NCBI RefSeq assembly: GCF_963675165.1
Contig: NC_087389.1
Location: 3,346,830 to 3,410,829, forward strand
Length of the DNA stretch: 64,000 nt
Direction of reading: 5' to 3'
Origin: Halichondria panicea
Taxonomy: Eukaryota > Porifera > Demospongiae > Suberitida > Halichondriidae
Shown: positions 1 to 13,344 of the stretch, piece by piece
How the letters are laid out: each line of letters begins with the position of its first letter
Numbering within the stretch: the stretch's first letter is position 1
Notes under the pieces: generated by a model
Database searches by the model: none
What the model saw: the letters and a program-made list of their open reading frames with translations, nothing else
What the model was told of the DNA's origin: nothing
Made by a program: the position numbers and the translations under genes

Positions 1-73
1 TGTATAATACAGCTTATTTGCTACATAATTATATCAACCAATCAATGCTGCATGTATACTGTTTTATTTGCAG

Positions 74-1625
74 TGCCTTTAGTGAGTACAACACAGAGCA
101 GTTTACTCCTGCCAAAGTTGGCGATGACTTGGTAAGGCTTGAGCTCTATATCATTGTTGTTTTACTAATGCTGGCAGAATCTGTTTAATTTGTTGTGTAT
201 CAGTACCACAGTACGTTAGTAATTAATATTATCGCTTGAATGTCATGAATGTAACTCGTTGTCATTGTTCTAGATTCTTGTGACAGCTGCTGGAAAGTTG
301 GAAGGATCACGGTTTATCGATCCTAGAGGCAAGAGGTCTTTCAAGTACGATCACCTCCGAAAGGTCTGGTTGCTACATTGCTGACACAAAAGTTGTGTGT
401 GTCAGATCCAAGTATATTCCTTTCTATTTTTATTTGTGTATACCGTAATACTATAGTGGGAAATCTTCATGAGGTGCAAAATTTCACGTTTTTCAAGGGC
501 AGTTCAGTTAGCGCAAAAATTATAACTGCATGCACACCAGTATTTCACATGCAAAGCTATTGATGAGTGTGGTTTCCTAGCATTGGAACACGAATATTAG
601 AACCCCCAAAAATGTATGCTGAGAGCTAGCAATTACCTACCTACATTACACGTGCAAAGGCGTGTTTCTACCATGTGCTTACATTATGTTGTTCCTCCTA
701 CTGCAGGAAGCTAGTGATCCACAACCAGCATCTACAGACAGCAAGGCTGAATCATACAGAGCTAATCTGGACAAGGCAATGCAGGCTTACGTGAAACAGC
801 ACTACCCAGAGGGTGTTGTTACTGTATGTGAATTTAACATTTAAATACTTTTTTTATTATGTAATCTTATATGTTTGTATAGGTGTATGGTACCTCATCT
901 GGTGCTAACATCAAGTTAACTGTGTGTATAGAGGACCACAAGTTCAGCCCAAGGAATTTCTGGTGAGTCAGTATTGTCATTGACCTTGTGGTGAAAAGTT
1001 GTGAATGCATAGGAATGGGCGCTGGAGGTCTGAGTGGTCTGTAAACTTCACACCTGGCGGTTCTGGGGAAGTTAAAGGCATCCTCAGGGTTCAAGTGAGT
1101 AATAATGGTGTTAACCGATCAATTGTTTGCACTCCATTGCTTAATCAACTTGTGCTGTAGGTTCATTACTATGAAGACGGCAATGTGCAACTAGTTTCCA
1201 ATAAAGAAGTGAAAGAATCTCTGAAAACAGGCGTGAGTACTACACTAAACTACGCCTTTAACCACAGTCACGTAGTATAGGTATTTGTGAGTAGTGTGTT
1301 TCCGTAAGTGGTTAGATATAGGTATTTGTGAAATAGTAGTGTGTTTCGAGCTAAATCTCTTTCTATGTAGAGTGAAGACTCCACAAGCAAAGACTTTGTG
1401 AAATTAATTGAACAAGCAGAAAATGAGTACCAGGTATAGTACTTACGCTATAAACAATGTTATTTGATGTTGTGTATCATGCAGACTGCTTTGGGAGAGA
1501 ACTACAAGACGATGAGCCAAACCACGTTCAAAGCACTGCGTCGACAACTTCCTGTCACACGTACCAAGGTTGACTGGAATAAAATTGCTGCTTATAACAT
1601 TGGCACCGAACTGAAAACGAAGTAA
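74..1625 (+). CDS. CAPZA: F-actin-capping protein subunit alpha (5' end outside window)
   Basis: Partial gene of eight visible exons: 74-131, 274-363, 707-823, 883-962, 1013-1094, 1161-1232, 1371-1433 and 1485-1625 (TAA). All junctions are GT-AG and in phase. The spliced protein carries the hallmarks of the alpha subunit of CapZ, which caps actin filament barbed ends as a heterodimer with CAPZB: the block [20 protein letters not shown], then [23 protein letters not shown], and the C-terminal [20 protein letters not shown] with a short basic tail (the C-terminal tentacle contacts actin). The N-terminal exons (about the first 70-80 residues in relatives) lie upstream of base 1. Introns are 50-345 bp. 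Identity is very secure; CAPZA1, 2 and 3 are vertebrate duplicates, so no number is assigned. Confidence 0.95.
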
Positions 1626-3880
1626 AAACTACTTATTTGAATGACATGCAGGATTGTAGCGTAGTTTTCCTATAGACATTTTGAGTGTGTTTGAACTTAT
1701 TTTAGGTGAGAGTGATTTGCTGTCGATTAGAGTGTTTCTTGTGCAGTCTAGGGTTTTCAAATAGTTTCTTCAATAATTTATTATGCCTCAGTGCACGTCT
1801 TCAATAATTATTATGCCTCTCAGTGCGCATGCATAATTATAATTATGTGTGGTAATGTGTGTTCAATAATTATTATGCCTCACATCACCTATAATTATAG
1901 ACATTTTGAATGTGTTTGAACTTACTTTAGGTGAGAGTGATTAGAGTTAGTGTTTCTGTACTGGGTTTCATATATAATTATGTGAAACAGAGTTTCTTCA
2001 ATAATTATGCCTCGGTGTGCATGTGGTATAGCTACTGCATGCATGTGTGTTCAATCATTACTATGCCTCAGTGCGCATATGCAAGTGCAGTATACGTAGT
2101 GTGGATGCATGTGTCTAGCTATACTATAGTACTCTACCGTTGCTTCTAATTATACATGCAGGTGCTAAGTATAGCAACTTAATTGTGTAATGGCTAACTA
2201 AAGCTTTGTTCTCGAGCACATTGCAGTCACTACCACATTGCATGCAGTCTTTAGACTTGTATACGAGCATATCCTTGTTCCCAGGCCAATCCGTCTCCAA
2301 TTGAACGCCTAGGAGTCGACCTATAGCATTCAATTGGGAACGAGGCTAATACGAATCTGCATGTAACTTAAAGCTAGTTATGCACTATAACGCTTAGGCT
2401 GCTGGAATACAAAAGCAATTAAGAAGTTAGGATAGAGCTGGAAAGCTCTAATTGTACGTGCTGTTTCATAGATAGATAGATACAGGGTTTTGCAGAATTC
2501 TTGCAACAGGGCTAAACAGACACAGCAATGACTTCCATATATGGAAGTCAACTGCTGACTTATAATAATAATATTATTATGCAATGGTCATCCTGAAATG
2601 TTGATGCATGTGAGACAGGAGCTAGCTGACAAAAGAAATTGCCAGAGGAGATTTGGTTACAATAATTATAACGCCTAAGGGGCAGGCCTTCTGTCTTCAC
2701 GCTTATATCAATATCAGCCAAGTTTGGAGGGTGTTTCGTTTATGAATGCTTACAACCTTATGAGCTGATCTATATGCTCTCTGGATATCTTTCAATTCAA
2801 ATAATTATACACATACCAGGGTATAAATTATGTCTGTCATACAGGATTTTGAAAAGTCACCAGAACACAAAAAAAAAGGTCAACAGTTATTTCAATACCC
2901 TGCCGGCTATGGACACTCAGTCGGAAGACTGAGTACCTGAATGCAAATTTTAGGGAGGGGGGGGGGCCGGGGATTGGAGCCAGAGGGGGATAATCATATC
3001 CCTGTATGCTGCATATACAATACATGTACAGTGCATCCAGCTTAGAGAGTAGACTACCACAAATTTGTGAGTAGCTGTACTTAAATGTAAATATCTTTCA
3101 ATTGGAACATTTCTAAGAAATTGTGCTGATACCATGCATGTACCAATGTGTAGGTGAATGACCAAGCTACAACATACTCAAATGGGTTTGTGGCGATTAA
3201 TAGAACAACAACAAATTGTTATAGTGGGTAATCGGTTTGAGTAATAAAACAGTAATCTTGTACAGCTAAGGTCCTAGACTTTATCACATAATTGTGCATG
3301 GAGTCTCAGAATATATGTACTGTAATGCATCTATCAATGCAAAGCCCCCCTTGTCCCGGGAGGGGCCGGGGGGGGGGTAGTGGGGCTTTGCATTGATAGG
3401 TGCATAACATGTAAACACCTTAAAGAATAATTTATAAACAACACTATAGCTATGGCACGGATTGAAAATCACTATCTAAGTACACAGAAACATATGCACA
3501 GACCAACCAGTGCAAAACTGCCGTCTTCGGGGATAAACAGGAAACCACACCCATATTTTATGTCCAATATGGTAAAGGTTGTTTGCAATGTTATTGCTAA
3601 TCGTTAATCATACTGCCATCATCTGGCTTGTACATCTTGCTTTCAGCAAGTTCCTTAGTTTCTTGAACTAAAAATATAGGGTGTTCATACAGACAATAAA
3701 TGAACAATACATGAACATACTATCTATATATAATTCCTTGATATAGCTATAAATAGTAATTTGAATTTGAATGAACCTCCCACCAGAGGACAACCTCCGA
3801 AAAGAGGACAAAAGCTCTGCTCCCAAAGTGTCCTTTATTCGGAGGTTCCACTGTATGCACGCCATGCATGGTGCTCAATT
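1626..3880. other. CAPZA-KLHL18 convergent intergenic region with degenerate repeats
   Basis: No gene seen. Holds an imperfect duplication (about 1672-1745 and 1896-1955, both containing TTTTAGGTGAGAGTGATT), several copies of a TTCAATAATTATTATGCCTC-type motif between about 1770 and 2070, an F1-related AT-rich stretch, a fragment at about 2277-2346 matching the end of the element at 36835, a G-run near 2955 and a short palindromic MITE at 3326-3404. Confidence 0.6.
3326..3404. repeat. Short foldback MITE
   Basis: A 79-bp palindrome. The left arm TGCATCTATCAATGCAAAGC is matched by the inverted right arm ending at 3404 with one mismatch, and the centre is G/C-rich homopolymer. It lies between the 3' ends of CAPZA and KLHL18. 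Confidence 0.7.
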
Positions 3881-6800
3881 TTAATCCCTCAGTAACACGG
3901 CTACTCCTACACCACCTTGATGAGTTTGCATTGCTGGTGCTGCAGACCAAACTTCACTGTCAGTGTTGAAAACTTCCACAGAATTTAGATTTGACAAACC
4001 GTTATAGCCGCCAATAGCGTAAATATTCTTAGCTATTGCAGCTACACCAACACGACCTGCATTCATAATAACAACTATAAACGTGAAAATATTTTAACGT
4101 ATTACTTACTTCGACTGCACGCCATTGGAGGCAGCATAAACCACTGATTGCTGTCGGGATCATAATACTCGGCAGTATTTAAAAATGTTTGCCCATCATA
4201 TCCACCAACACTAGAGATAAATTATACAATAATTATGACTATTAGGTGTGACAATTTGTACCTGTAAAGAAACTTGTTGTTCGATGTCACTCCAACTCGA
4301 CACCTCCGTGTATTCATAGGAGTTACCATTGTCCACACTGCTGATACCGGATCATATTGTTCAACGGTATTGAATATTGACAAGCCATCATGTCCACCTG
4401 TAAAATCACAACGTAACATTCAAAGTTTCGGAGAAAGCAAGGGTTACTCCTCATGAAATTAGCTATATATAGATGGTGCTGTGCACATGTGGATATATGG
4501 GGCTATAATTATAGAGCTATATAGACAGTAATTTGTACAGTAACAGTAATTTGGTACGCACAGTACAGTAATTTGGTAGGCAATGTGATTTTTGAGATGA
4601 ATCTCAGAGCACAAATATTTTATAAGCAACTTTGATCACCTTTACCTGTAGTGCAAGCAGCCCCGAAAATAATATCCACGAACTGACTACACCACGAATG
4701 GTTTGACCCCTGGAACACTACTAGCTAAAGTCTATTTGTGTTGAGTTGACCTTCATAAAGTTGTCATAACTTAATTGTCATACTTTACTGAAATTCAAAG
4801 TTTCATATACCATTGGATTTCTTGTTAAAAAGCGTTTCTATCTATATGCTGTAGAGCTGGTAAGCTCAAACTAGTTAAAAGTTAGCATTTTCCATGTAGA
4901 TGTCCCAGGCATACTTGTCCACCACACAAAGCGTAAATGAAGCCATAATTTACCACATAACTTTCGGGGTCGACTCAACGCAAATAGACTTTAGTACGCT
5001 AAAATTGCTTGTTATACTCATAATATGGGATTAATAGCATAATTATTTCTCATATTGTACTCTTAACTATAGTAGTAATTATGCCTCGGTGCGCATGTGC
5101 AAGCGAGATATACGGTAGTGTGTGTGTGTGTGTGTGTGTGTAGACTACTTACAGCTGCTCAAGGATCAATGATCAATAAAGTGCAAAGTAAGAGTTTCCA
5201 TATAATTATAGGCTTCTAGTCATGGATATTAATTCGTGGATTTGCAAATTCGTTCTCTATAGTATTGCTTACTTGGAATGCGCCTTTTCAGAAGAGTGCG
5301 TAGAAAAACTTGTCCATGGAGTGTTGCTACTCTACTTAGTAATTTGCTCTGCACTAAAACGCTGGCTATTGGTAGCTGCAAGAGTGAGAAGAGAGCTGCA
5401 AGGCTCTGCTGATAATTTATGATGCAACCATTCATATAAACGTGGACTTTTGGCATCGATCGTTTTTAACAATAATCATGGCCGATCATTACCCACTCCA
5501 TGTTTTTCTCTGTGTGGTTCTGGATTCTGCCGCATGCAGCAACATTTATTAATGCAAAAATGTTCATCATGATATAATGTGTGTTATTGCTATGTTATGT
5601 AGCTTTGACACCTCCACCGCGGTGCTTTCATTAATAACTATTATTGCTGATCATGTGACCTACAGCCAATAACATCCAGTCATGTGACTGTACTATAAAC
5701 TTTTATTAGTGTGCAGTAACAACTTATTGCATGCATACTTCTTTATTGCACACTTTTTTCTAATACTCGTGATTCATCACCATTCAAGTCATCTCAAAAG
5801 TGCAGCTTGAAGTTAGGTAGCCTTTTCTAGTCTGAAACTAGCTTGAACAGGGTTTTCAGCTTCGTGAAGAAATAATCAGCAATAAATGAAACCTTTATTA
5901 TAACACACTTAGCTAGCCGACATGTTTTAATGCTGGTGCACTCAGATAAATGCAATAATGTTCGAGGTTACGTAATGTTCGAGCGTACATCCTCGTGCAC
6001 ACATTAAAACACTTAATGCTAGCTAATTAAGTTTGATATAAATATTACTTATACTGATTAAATTATAGTCACGCAACAACTTACCTACTACATAAATGTG
6101 CTTCCCTAAAACACTAGCTCCAGCTGCACTTCGGCAAGTATGCATGGACGGCTCCTTATGCCATTGATCAATGTTCACGTCATACCTGCATGCACATCCC
6201 AAATTAATTATGCCATACAGCTAGACACAATTTAGCATTTTTCTCTCACACTATTATAATACTGAAAACTTCACCTCTCCATGGTACTGAGTGAGTTATT
6301 GCCATCATACCCGCCAACGACATAAACACTGCTACCCATAACTGCAATGCTTAGAGCACTTCGTCTGGAAGTCATTGAAGACTTAACTTTCCATTCATCT
6401 ACCTACATGAATTATAGGAGCATCTAACTGTGTAGAAGAGCTGTTGTATACAGTATTCAGTATTACTAGAATGTTTTGCGAGCATCAAACATTTGCGAAC
6501 TTTGCGAGGGTTGATCAATGTGCAACAATAAAATCCGCAAAACACGATCCTTGTCAAAACGCAATAGTTAGATCGCAAAGGGTTAACTTTTTTGCTGATT
6601 TGGTTCATTCGCAAAGGTTTTTCACCAGCAAAATATTTTAGTAATATGTTAGTTAAGTGGTTTGACAAAATATCTCCATAATTAACATGATCAGACAAGG
6701 TAACAGCTAGCATGCCCAAAGAGTCCTTCCAGATGGATATCACCAGCTATATAGCTATCATGCACTGTACAAGCTAACTAGCTCAATAGATAAACAAAAT

Positions 6801-9800
6801 TAGCTCTCTAATAACCTTTGCATAATTGGAAAAGCGCTTCAATTCGAGTATAAAAAGCCTGCAGTTGAGCATACGCTTATAGTCAAGTAAGCGCTAATAA
6901 TCCAGTTTCTACGGTACTACACCTTAGAGATAACAGCTATTCTGAGTAACTTTAGGAAGTCATATGCTCCTTCCCTTTACGTGCTCCTGATATAATATCT
7001 GCATAATAGCAAGCAACCTTACATACCTTTGAGTCATAGCACTCAACGGTAGCAAGTCGAGAAGTACCGTCATAGCCTCCAAATGCAAATAACTTATCAT
7101 CAACAACAGCAACCCCCACGCGACTCCTTAGAGTACCCATTGGTGTAATAGATTCCCAGGTCTCTGAAGACGAATCAAACCTGTAGTATTACAATATAGG
7201 AACAATTGATGAGGATCTACTGTGCACTCAATGTGTCAGCATATAAAGTACTTGTACCATGATGTGTATGAACGTGCAACAAAGGAAAACAACCAAAGTG
7301 TCCATACAAATCCCATACACACTAGCCAGCCAGCAGGGTCTATGGAGGATAGGCCCCTGTCGACTGTGCTGAATTTGATCCTAATCATACATGTACATGC
7401 AGATAGAAGAGAGAGAGAGATTGGAAACAGAGCACCCTCGTGGTACATACATGCATACTTTCCGTGTTTCCGTTTCCCCGCAGTTTAAATGTGAAAGCTA
7501 ATTAAAACATGACTAAAATTGTTTTTTGCCTGTAAAAATCTACGGGCCGTTCTGTCGTCATATTATGGGACACAGGATACTACTTTATTTACGCTATAAT
7601 CATAAATACTATATAATTATAGGTACATGTACACAAGATTGAAGCATGAACTCTTCATGCAATGTACCTCTAGATACTTGCACAACTATTTTCTCAATTT
7701 CACACCATCATGGGGCATTAATGTTCAGGGTTTCTGACAACAAGTTTCCCGGGTTTTTGCGGGAGTTTTAGAAGCGTAACACAGCATGCAGAGCCACTAC
7801 GTAGACTTCAATACATCAACCATCACGTGAACCGCTTCCGTTGCCAATTATAATCTCTCTCGATCCTTTCTATCTATGGAATTACAGTAGACTCTCTCGT
7901 TAATCCGACCACCCTTGGGACAGTACAGCTAGCTTGGTAGGAACAGCGAGGCCGGTGCCCGCATTTCAGAAAATAGCTGCCGCTAAAAAACTACCCTACC
8001 TCGAATCTAATGACTAATTTTGCGGTTCTGTCTCGAGGTCTATTTATGTGTAATTCAATTTTATCTGCCAAATCACAAATGCCGTAAAAAACACACAAAA
8101 TTACATTCAACCTAGCCAGTATATAGAATAGCGAGTGGCCGTATTTCAGGCGAGTTTTTTGTAGTAAACATCTACTACTATACCAATCCTTACCAAACCA
8201 AATTTCCGGTACTTCAGAGAGCCGGTATAGCGAGAGTCTACTATATTAAACCGAGGCGCGTGGGCAGCTACGGGTTATAATCAGAGGAGGTCCGACAACC
8301 GTGCGCCTAATATTTTTTGCTGAATCAGCATTTTCATATAACTTTCCTGGAGGTACATGTTGCACTCCTCCTAGACTTACTTCTCTATCTTGTAGTTTTA
8401 GTGCTAATCGCATGATGTGCTACATGTATTAGTGACTGGAGAGTGTACAGAAATTAATCCCGTATCACATCCGGTCAAGCACTGGAGTTTGCAGAATGTT
8501 TGCAACACACCAGTAAAAAGCGTTAAGCGTTACGCGTTCCTTATATGGAATATGTGTACACAATGTGGTTTCTTTTACTTAGCCTCCTTCGCAGCCTTTC
8601 CTTTTTCTGTTCTTTGTCACACAGGTAAGAATTGGAGGAACAATGAAAGAAAGAACGAACCGTCCAAGAAAAAGGAGAGCCTGCCCCGTTAAGTCTGATG
8701 ATCTGCTACTGACATAGCCAAGCGTGGGCAAGAGTAAACTGCAATATCTGTCCTCCCACACACTGTGACACAATACTTGGAGCGTATTTACCAGGAACTA
8801 GAGGCAAAGTAGTGTGTGAAGCTAGCTACAGAACTAGAACAGTATAATGTAGACTTTTACTAAGTTAGCTCTACAAGATAAAGCATGAAAGGCTAGAGTA
8901 CTGATAATAGCCCTGTCAAAGGACCTGGGCAAAGAAGGAACCTATCCCAGATCCCGGACAACTCACAGCAACAGGCCCGGATTAAGGGGGTGGGTTTCAG
9001 GGGTTGCAACCCCCCCAAACACTCACAAAAACTAGCTCAACCTACACTTGTGTTGCTTGTGGCTAAATGAGAGCAATGTGGTTACTTACAAGCTGTGAAC
9101 TATGAAGTATTAGTATGAGTACAAGTCCACAGCAGTGAATACACAATAATTGTCATTCCACACATACCGTTCACGTATACATGACAAGGCACCTAGCTGT
9201 AGTAGACTGTAGTAGATTTGTAAGTACCCGTGTACTTTGATGTCAATTACAATTAAGGGGGCGTGGTCAAACATTTTGTGCGCTCGCTAACACGCACTTT
9301 TGTTTCATAACCCCCCTATAAATTTTTGGCTGGATCCGCCCCTGCAGCAATACTTCTAACATGCCAAAATTGAACAGATCCTCCCTTCATGTCATCAGAA
9401 GGAATGTTTTAGTCCAATTAAGAAGAAGCTATAGATCGCCCTGGTAAAATCACACTATCCAGGGCAAGGGCAACCAATTTTATCCTCGGATAATTACAGC
9501 AGAACTACAGACTACAAGACTCGCCTTATCAAACTCAATATGCTCCCACTCTCTCTATTGTTTGAGCTTCAAGACCTCACATTCGATAACGTTCCTAGTC
9601 GAGTGTCTCAAATTACAGCAGACAATGTAGACCCTGAGTGCTTATCTTGCAGGTATTATTTCCGCATCCACTATAGAGCTGGTTCTACTGCCATGAAGTT
9701 TCCAAAAGGAGCAGAACCTCTAAAACTACTACAATAGGATTGCACGACAATTGGACCCTATCGATCTAACATCATCAATACAATCTATTACATGTATCGA

Positions 9801-12800
9801 ACTAAGGGAACATTCGACATTAGTGCTCGTGCCCCTGTGGAAACTGTCTCATGCACACAAATTAGTCTCACTCTGTCAGTATTCGTGAGATCACAACCTT
9901 GCAACATTGTCATGTCATTCTCACAAAGACTAGACTACTGCTCAATAATAATATACTCAAGCCTCAAGGATAGGCTCAAGGATAGATGTTTAGTCTTTAT
10001 TATGCTAGCTAGGTAAGCCATCGTCTATGATATGTCCAGACTGGCTACAGCTTTTACATGTACATGTTTTATAAGTGAGTCTGCAATGCGTAGGCATCCT
10101 GTGGCTTTGTTTCCTGTAAGGCTCCGCCTATCCACTTAAAGCCCACGCTCATTTTCACTGTGCCACCACTGTGCCACCGTCACGCGACTTAGCGAGGCAG
10201 GTTCTTCTTTTTCTTGGGCGGTTCATTCTTTCTTTCTTTGTTCCTCCAGTTCTTACCGTATTTTATCTTATTGACCTGTGTGACAAAGAACAGAAAAAGG
10301 AGAGGCTGCGAAGGAGGCTATCCTTTACTACTTACATGTAAGTGTAGGAGCATTTTCCATACAAGGACTCACAACTCTCAACACTTTATTCATGTGTTTC
10401 AAAGATTCTGTAAATTGCACATCGTCATTGACAGCGTGCAATTACCTGTCAAGTAATTGCACGCTGTCAATGACGTATTGTTTTCAAATAACGGCTGCGT
10501 GGCTGAAAATGTTAAGAAAACTGCAGAGAACTTCATAATACGTATAATGGTTACTCGTGCAATATGGGATTAATAGCACGAGTAACAAGCAATGGCAAGG
10601 CTACTAATTGCGCGAGGCGTAGTACCCATACTATTAACGAGTGTTGCAAGTGCGCGCTTGCTAATGCCTCTCGCCATGTTTTTGCTTTCGCTCAGTGTTA
10701 TAGAAGAGGTAAATAATTTGCACAGAGTAAGAGAGAATGTAAGCACAGACAGTAGTATAGCACAGACAGTACAGTATATAAACAACTAATACTGAGAAGA
10801 AAAGACTTGTGTACATGTATCTATTGTTACCAGACTTGTGTACATGAATCTATTGTTATCTAGTCTATAATTATTGTATCATTTATTTTGTGGCTTACCG
10901 CTACCAGGCCTCAAGAAAAAGAACATGAAGAAGTAAGTTGATTCTGCCACTGGATTCTCAAACATGTGGGGAGGAGCTCGCATGCCCATTGCATCCACAG
11001 GAATAATTAAAGGGTGTGTCCAAAGAGATCAAGTTCTACTATCAGAGGAGGAACGCCAGGGTCAATAGGGTCACGTTTAATGAAGGGTTAAGCATTCTTG
11101 TTCTGGGTTCTTGACCTTTGCTGCATATAGCAGCTTAGCGCTTCTGTTCTTTATTTGCTTGCTTGGAAAGCTTACTATACCTAGATCTATCCAGTGCAGT
11201 AAGCCAGTACATCAAAATTTATACCCTAGCCACGGAAGGCTAATTTCCATATCTTGTGGTTTCGAAGAATGCAATAAAAGGTCAAAGGTTGCAATTAAAT
11301 CCTGGATCTCCTCTCTCAAGCTGATTCCTCTGGGGCGCGATAGCTCAACCAATTTCTGTTGTGATTATAAAGAGGATCAAGCTATTGGTGGTGTATAAAC
11401 TCAGGGGCGCGAGGGTAAACTCAGTTTTACATGTAAAACATAGGGCCATGTGGTGTTTTAATTAGTGATCGACCTTTTGACACTGGCATTCCTCCTCTGG
11501 GCTGCTACTATAGCTAGCTGTTTTAACAGATCTTTTCTAACTCTTGTAGCTAATAAAAGCTAGCGCTTTAGTGCAAGGCTAACTCATGTGTTGAATAGAA
11601 AGTTTGTGCAAACAGATGATGCCATATGAAGGATTCTGAAGAGACTGCAACAGCCTTCAATGTGAGTCAAACTAGCCATAACTCAAAAAAGAAGCTTTAG
11701 TTTGCTAATCCACGAATCAAAATCCAAGAGAACGTGGCTAGAAGCCTATAAAGAAGCTATTATTTTTCGTCGCATTGCAACCGTTGAGCAGTTACAGTTG
11801 GAACAGACACACACACACACACACAGTCAGCATTTACCGTATCCCTCGTGCGGCTACGCCTCGAGGCATAATTATTACCCGAGGCACACATGGGCGGCCA
11901 TGGGTATAGTAGCACGTTGGTTTGTTTGTAATAATTATGTGAGTCTACTCACCTGGATGCCATAGCACTGCGTTTACAGCATAGATATATAGCCTCCAAA
12001 CAATAAGTTAATTAGTTTAAAAGTGGCATATTTCGATGTTAAAGTTTCGTTGTTGTATAAAAGTGAGCAAAAGCTAAGAAGCTTAAACTTGCACGTAGCT
12101 CTACACGCGACCTTTATTCGAGGTGGATCTACATACTTGCAGTTGAAGTGATCTTTACCGGTCTCTATTAAAAGTAACTTCTTTAATCCTCGGTTTCTGT
12201 CAACAGCCGAGGGTTAGCACATCAGTGCTCTAGTACTAATTACATTTGTGGTGTTTTTCATGGCTGTTTTAACCCTTTGCAGTTGTGTGTACTCCCTTGG
12301 GCTCCGCCTTAGAGAATACAATGAACTGATCTTGGGTACAAACCTAATATTATTTATAGCAGTGCACAACTACAATTATTACACACACGTGCATGGCCCA
12401 TTATCATACCTTTCTACAGAGGACAGTGTAGCACCTAGAGAATTTAATCCACCGACAGCATATATTGTGCCAGTATCAATGTAGCATTTTCTAGCACGTC
12501 GTTTCTCAGATGATATGATTCCACTGCGCTCAGGTAGCAAATATATAATAAGAGCTTCATCGAGGAGATCTCGGCATTCCAAGGAATTATTTATGAGCTT
12601 GTTTGATTTCACTTTGTCTACCAATATTTCAGGAGACATCAACGGTAACCTTATCTTACTTAATAATGTTGGTAACAGAGCGCTCCGACTTTGCACATCA
12701 AAGTTAACCCATCGTAAAGCCGAATCGTACACATCTTCCTCTCCGTTCACTCGCAGATCATCCTTGCACAGGAAATTAAGCACCTGGGGCAACGTCAGAG

Positions 12801-13344
12801 TTAGGAACTCTTCACACTTAGACACTTCGACATACTTCGAAATGGCATACCTGCAGGCTGCTCTTTTAAGTGAAGGGCAACCATGAGCTTCAGCAAAATT
12901 AATGATACCTAAACAATTTTCAGGTTGAAGCTGGCTTTCGAGAAATTCAGAACATGCAAGCTTGACTTGCTCTACTTGGAACACACTTGCCGTACTTAAG
13001 AGAGCTTGGACATTTGAAGCTGTGATACAAAGCTCCCCTTCATAGAAGAAGTTCAACAATAACTCAAATGATTTGGGATCAATTTCCATCAATTCGATTT
13101 CATCTTGCCGTGACTCAGTCATTCCACTTAGAAACATAGCTTCGAAGTATGGTGAAGAGGCAACTAGTACAGCTTTATGCGCATAAAACGTCTCTTTCAA
13201 AATCCTTAAACAAATATCACACATCTTAACAGCCTTTCTCATATCTGCCAACTTCCTAAAAGCAAGTGAGAAGTGGTGGCTTGGTCTATACCAATACTTT
13301 TGTTGAGAGTTTTCTTTGACAATACTGTCCATTTCGATCGCCAT
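3881..13344 (-). CDS. KLHL18: Kelch-like BTB-BACK-Kelch protein, KLHL18-like CUL3 adaptor
   Basis: Eight exons read on the minus strand: 13344-12410, 7180-7027, 6402-6275, 6185-6085, 4397-4262, 4210-4110 and 4056-3881 (stop TAA at 3881-3883) give seven coding segments and a 576-residue protein, the usual KLHL length. BTB domain is at about 30-140 (FYAHKAVLVASSPYFEAMF), BACK about 145-250 (ALRWVNFDVQSR), then six Kelch blades from about 285 with GGYDG or GGHDG motifs. The blade series (GGYDGTSRLATVE, GGHDGLSIFNTVE, final HQGGVGVAV) follows KLHL18 better than other family members I know. KLHL18 recruits substrates such as Aurora A to CUL3 ubiquitin ligase. The first intron (7181-12409) is stretched by transposons. 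Orthology at the paralogue level is inference; family membership is certain. Confidence 0.85.
5076..5645 (+). mobile_element. F1 family non-autonomous element, full-length-like
   Basis: Starts with the F1 head (TTATGCCTCGGTGCGCATG, then a TG microsatellite) and ends with the F1 tail (ACACCTCCACCGCGGTGCTTTCAT). The body shows the shared blocks GTAAGAGTTTC, GGCTTCTAGTCATG, TTTTCAGAAGAGTGCGTAG and AGTGAGAAGAGAGCTGCAAG seen in all F1 copies. It lies in the KLHL18 intron 4398-6084. The ORFs across it are not conserved between copies, so it is non-coding. Confidence 0.75.
6420..6650. mobile_element. MITE-like insertion with GCAAA/TTTGC-rich ends
   Basis: Sits in the KLHL18 intron 6403-7026. The block TACTAGAATGTTTTGCGAGC recurs inverted at about 62255-62315 (GCTCAAAAATAGCAAACG and ACATTCTAGTAATGCGGTAT). 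The shared sequence marks a dispersed family; exact ends are not resolved. Confidence 0.45.
7401..7878. mobile_element. F4 family MITE (diverged)
   Basis: Left end AGATAGAAGAGAGAGAGATT and right end inverted (CTCTCGATCCTTTCTATCTA) match the F4 terminal repeats at 34292-34810. Interior has no coding signal. It lies in KLHL18 intron 1. Confidence 0.6.
7885..8243. mobile_element. pogo/Tigger-like MITE
   Basis: Begins CAGTAGACTCTCTCGTTAAT right after TA and ends in the inverted form GAGAGTCTACTA followed by TA. It shares its ends and interior (CCACCCTTGGGAC, GTGGCCGTATTTCAG) with the 429-bp copy at 25238-25666. TA target duplication and CAGT termini are the pattern of pogo/Tigger elements. Confidence 0.75.
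8579..10320. repeat. Long inverted-repeat element with about 110-bp arms
   Basis: Arm 8579-8690 (TCGCAGCCTTTCCTTTTTCT ... AAAAGGAGAGCCTGCC) is present inverted at about 10196-10320. The about 1.5-kb interior has no conserved ORF and contains the nested MITE at 8972-9344. Related arm sequence recurs at 14716-14830 and 36975-37045, so the arms belong to a dispersed family. Confidence 0.6.
8972..9344. mobile_element. Short-TIR MITE nested in the 8579-10320 element
   Basis: Imperfect terminal inverted repeats (CAGGCCCGGATTAAGG at left; TGGATCCGCCCCTG at right) flanked on both sides by CAGCAA (8966-8971 and 9345-9350), a probable target-site duplication. Interior is non-coding. Confidence 0.6.
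10424..10474. repeat. Perfect 22-bp hairpin
   Basis: Arms 10424-10445 and 10453-10474 are exact reverse complements (GTCATTGACAGCGTGCAATT...) with a 7-nt loop. A related hairpin with the same GTAATTGCACG core lies near 61900-61938. Confidence 0.8.
11552..11872 (-). mobile_element. F2 family element copy
   Basis: Reverse-strand F2 copy: it ends in GGCTACGCCTCGAGGCATAA, the inverted F2 head, preceded by an AC microsatellite. It shares AAGCTTTAGTTTGCTAATCC and GAACGTGGCTAGAAGCCTAT with the plus-strand copy at 44868-45240. It abuts an F3 fragment. Confidence 0.65.
11877..12236 (+). mobile_element. F3 family element, internally deleted
   Basis: Starts with a variant F3 head (CCCGAGGCACACATGGGCGG) and ends with the F3 tail (GCCGAGGGTTAGCAC ... 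AGTGCTCTAGT). Only about 360 bp remain of the element's 800 or more. It lies in KLHL18 intron 1, shortly downstream of exon 1. Confidence 0.65.

Noticed and set aside
8417-8692. Coding gene across 8417-8692
   Set aside because: The open frame runs from unique sequence into the inverted-repeat arm of the 8579-10320 element; no conserved protein.
12515-12886. Plus-strand ORF of 123 codons
   Set aside because: Antisense shadow of the KLHL18 BTB-BACK exon.
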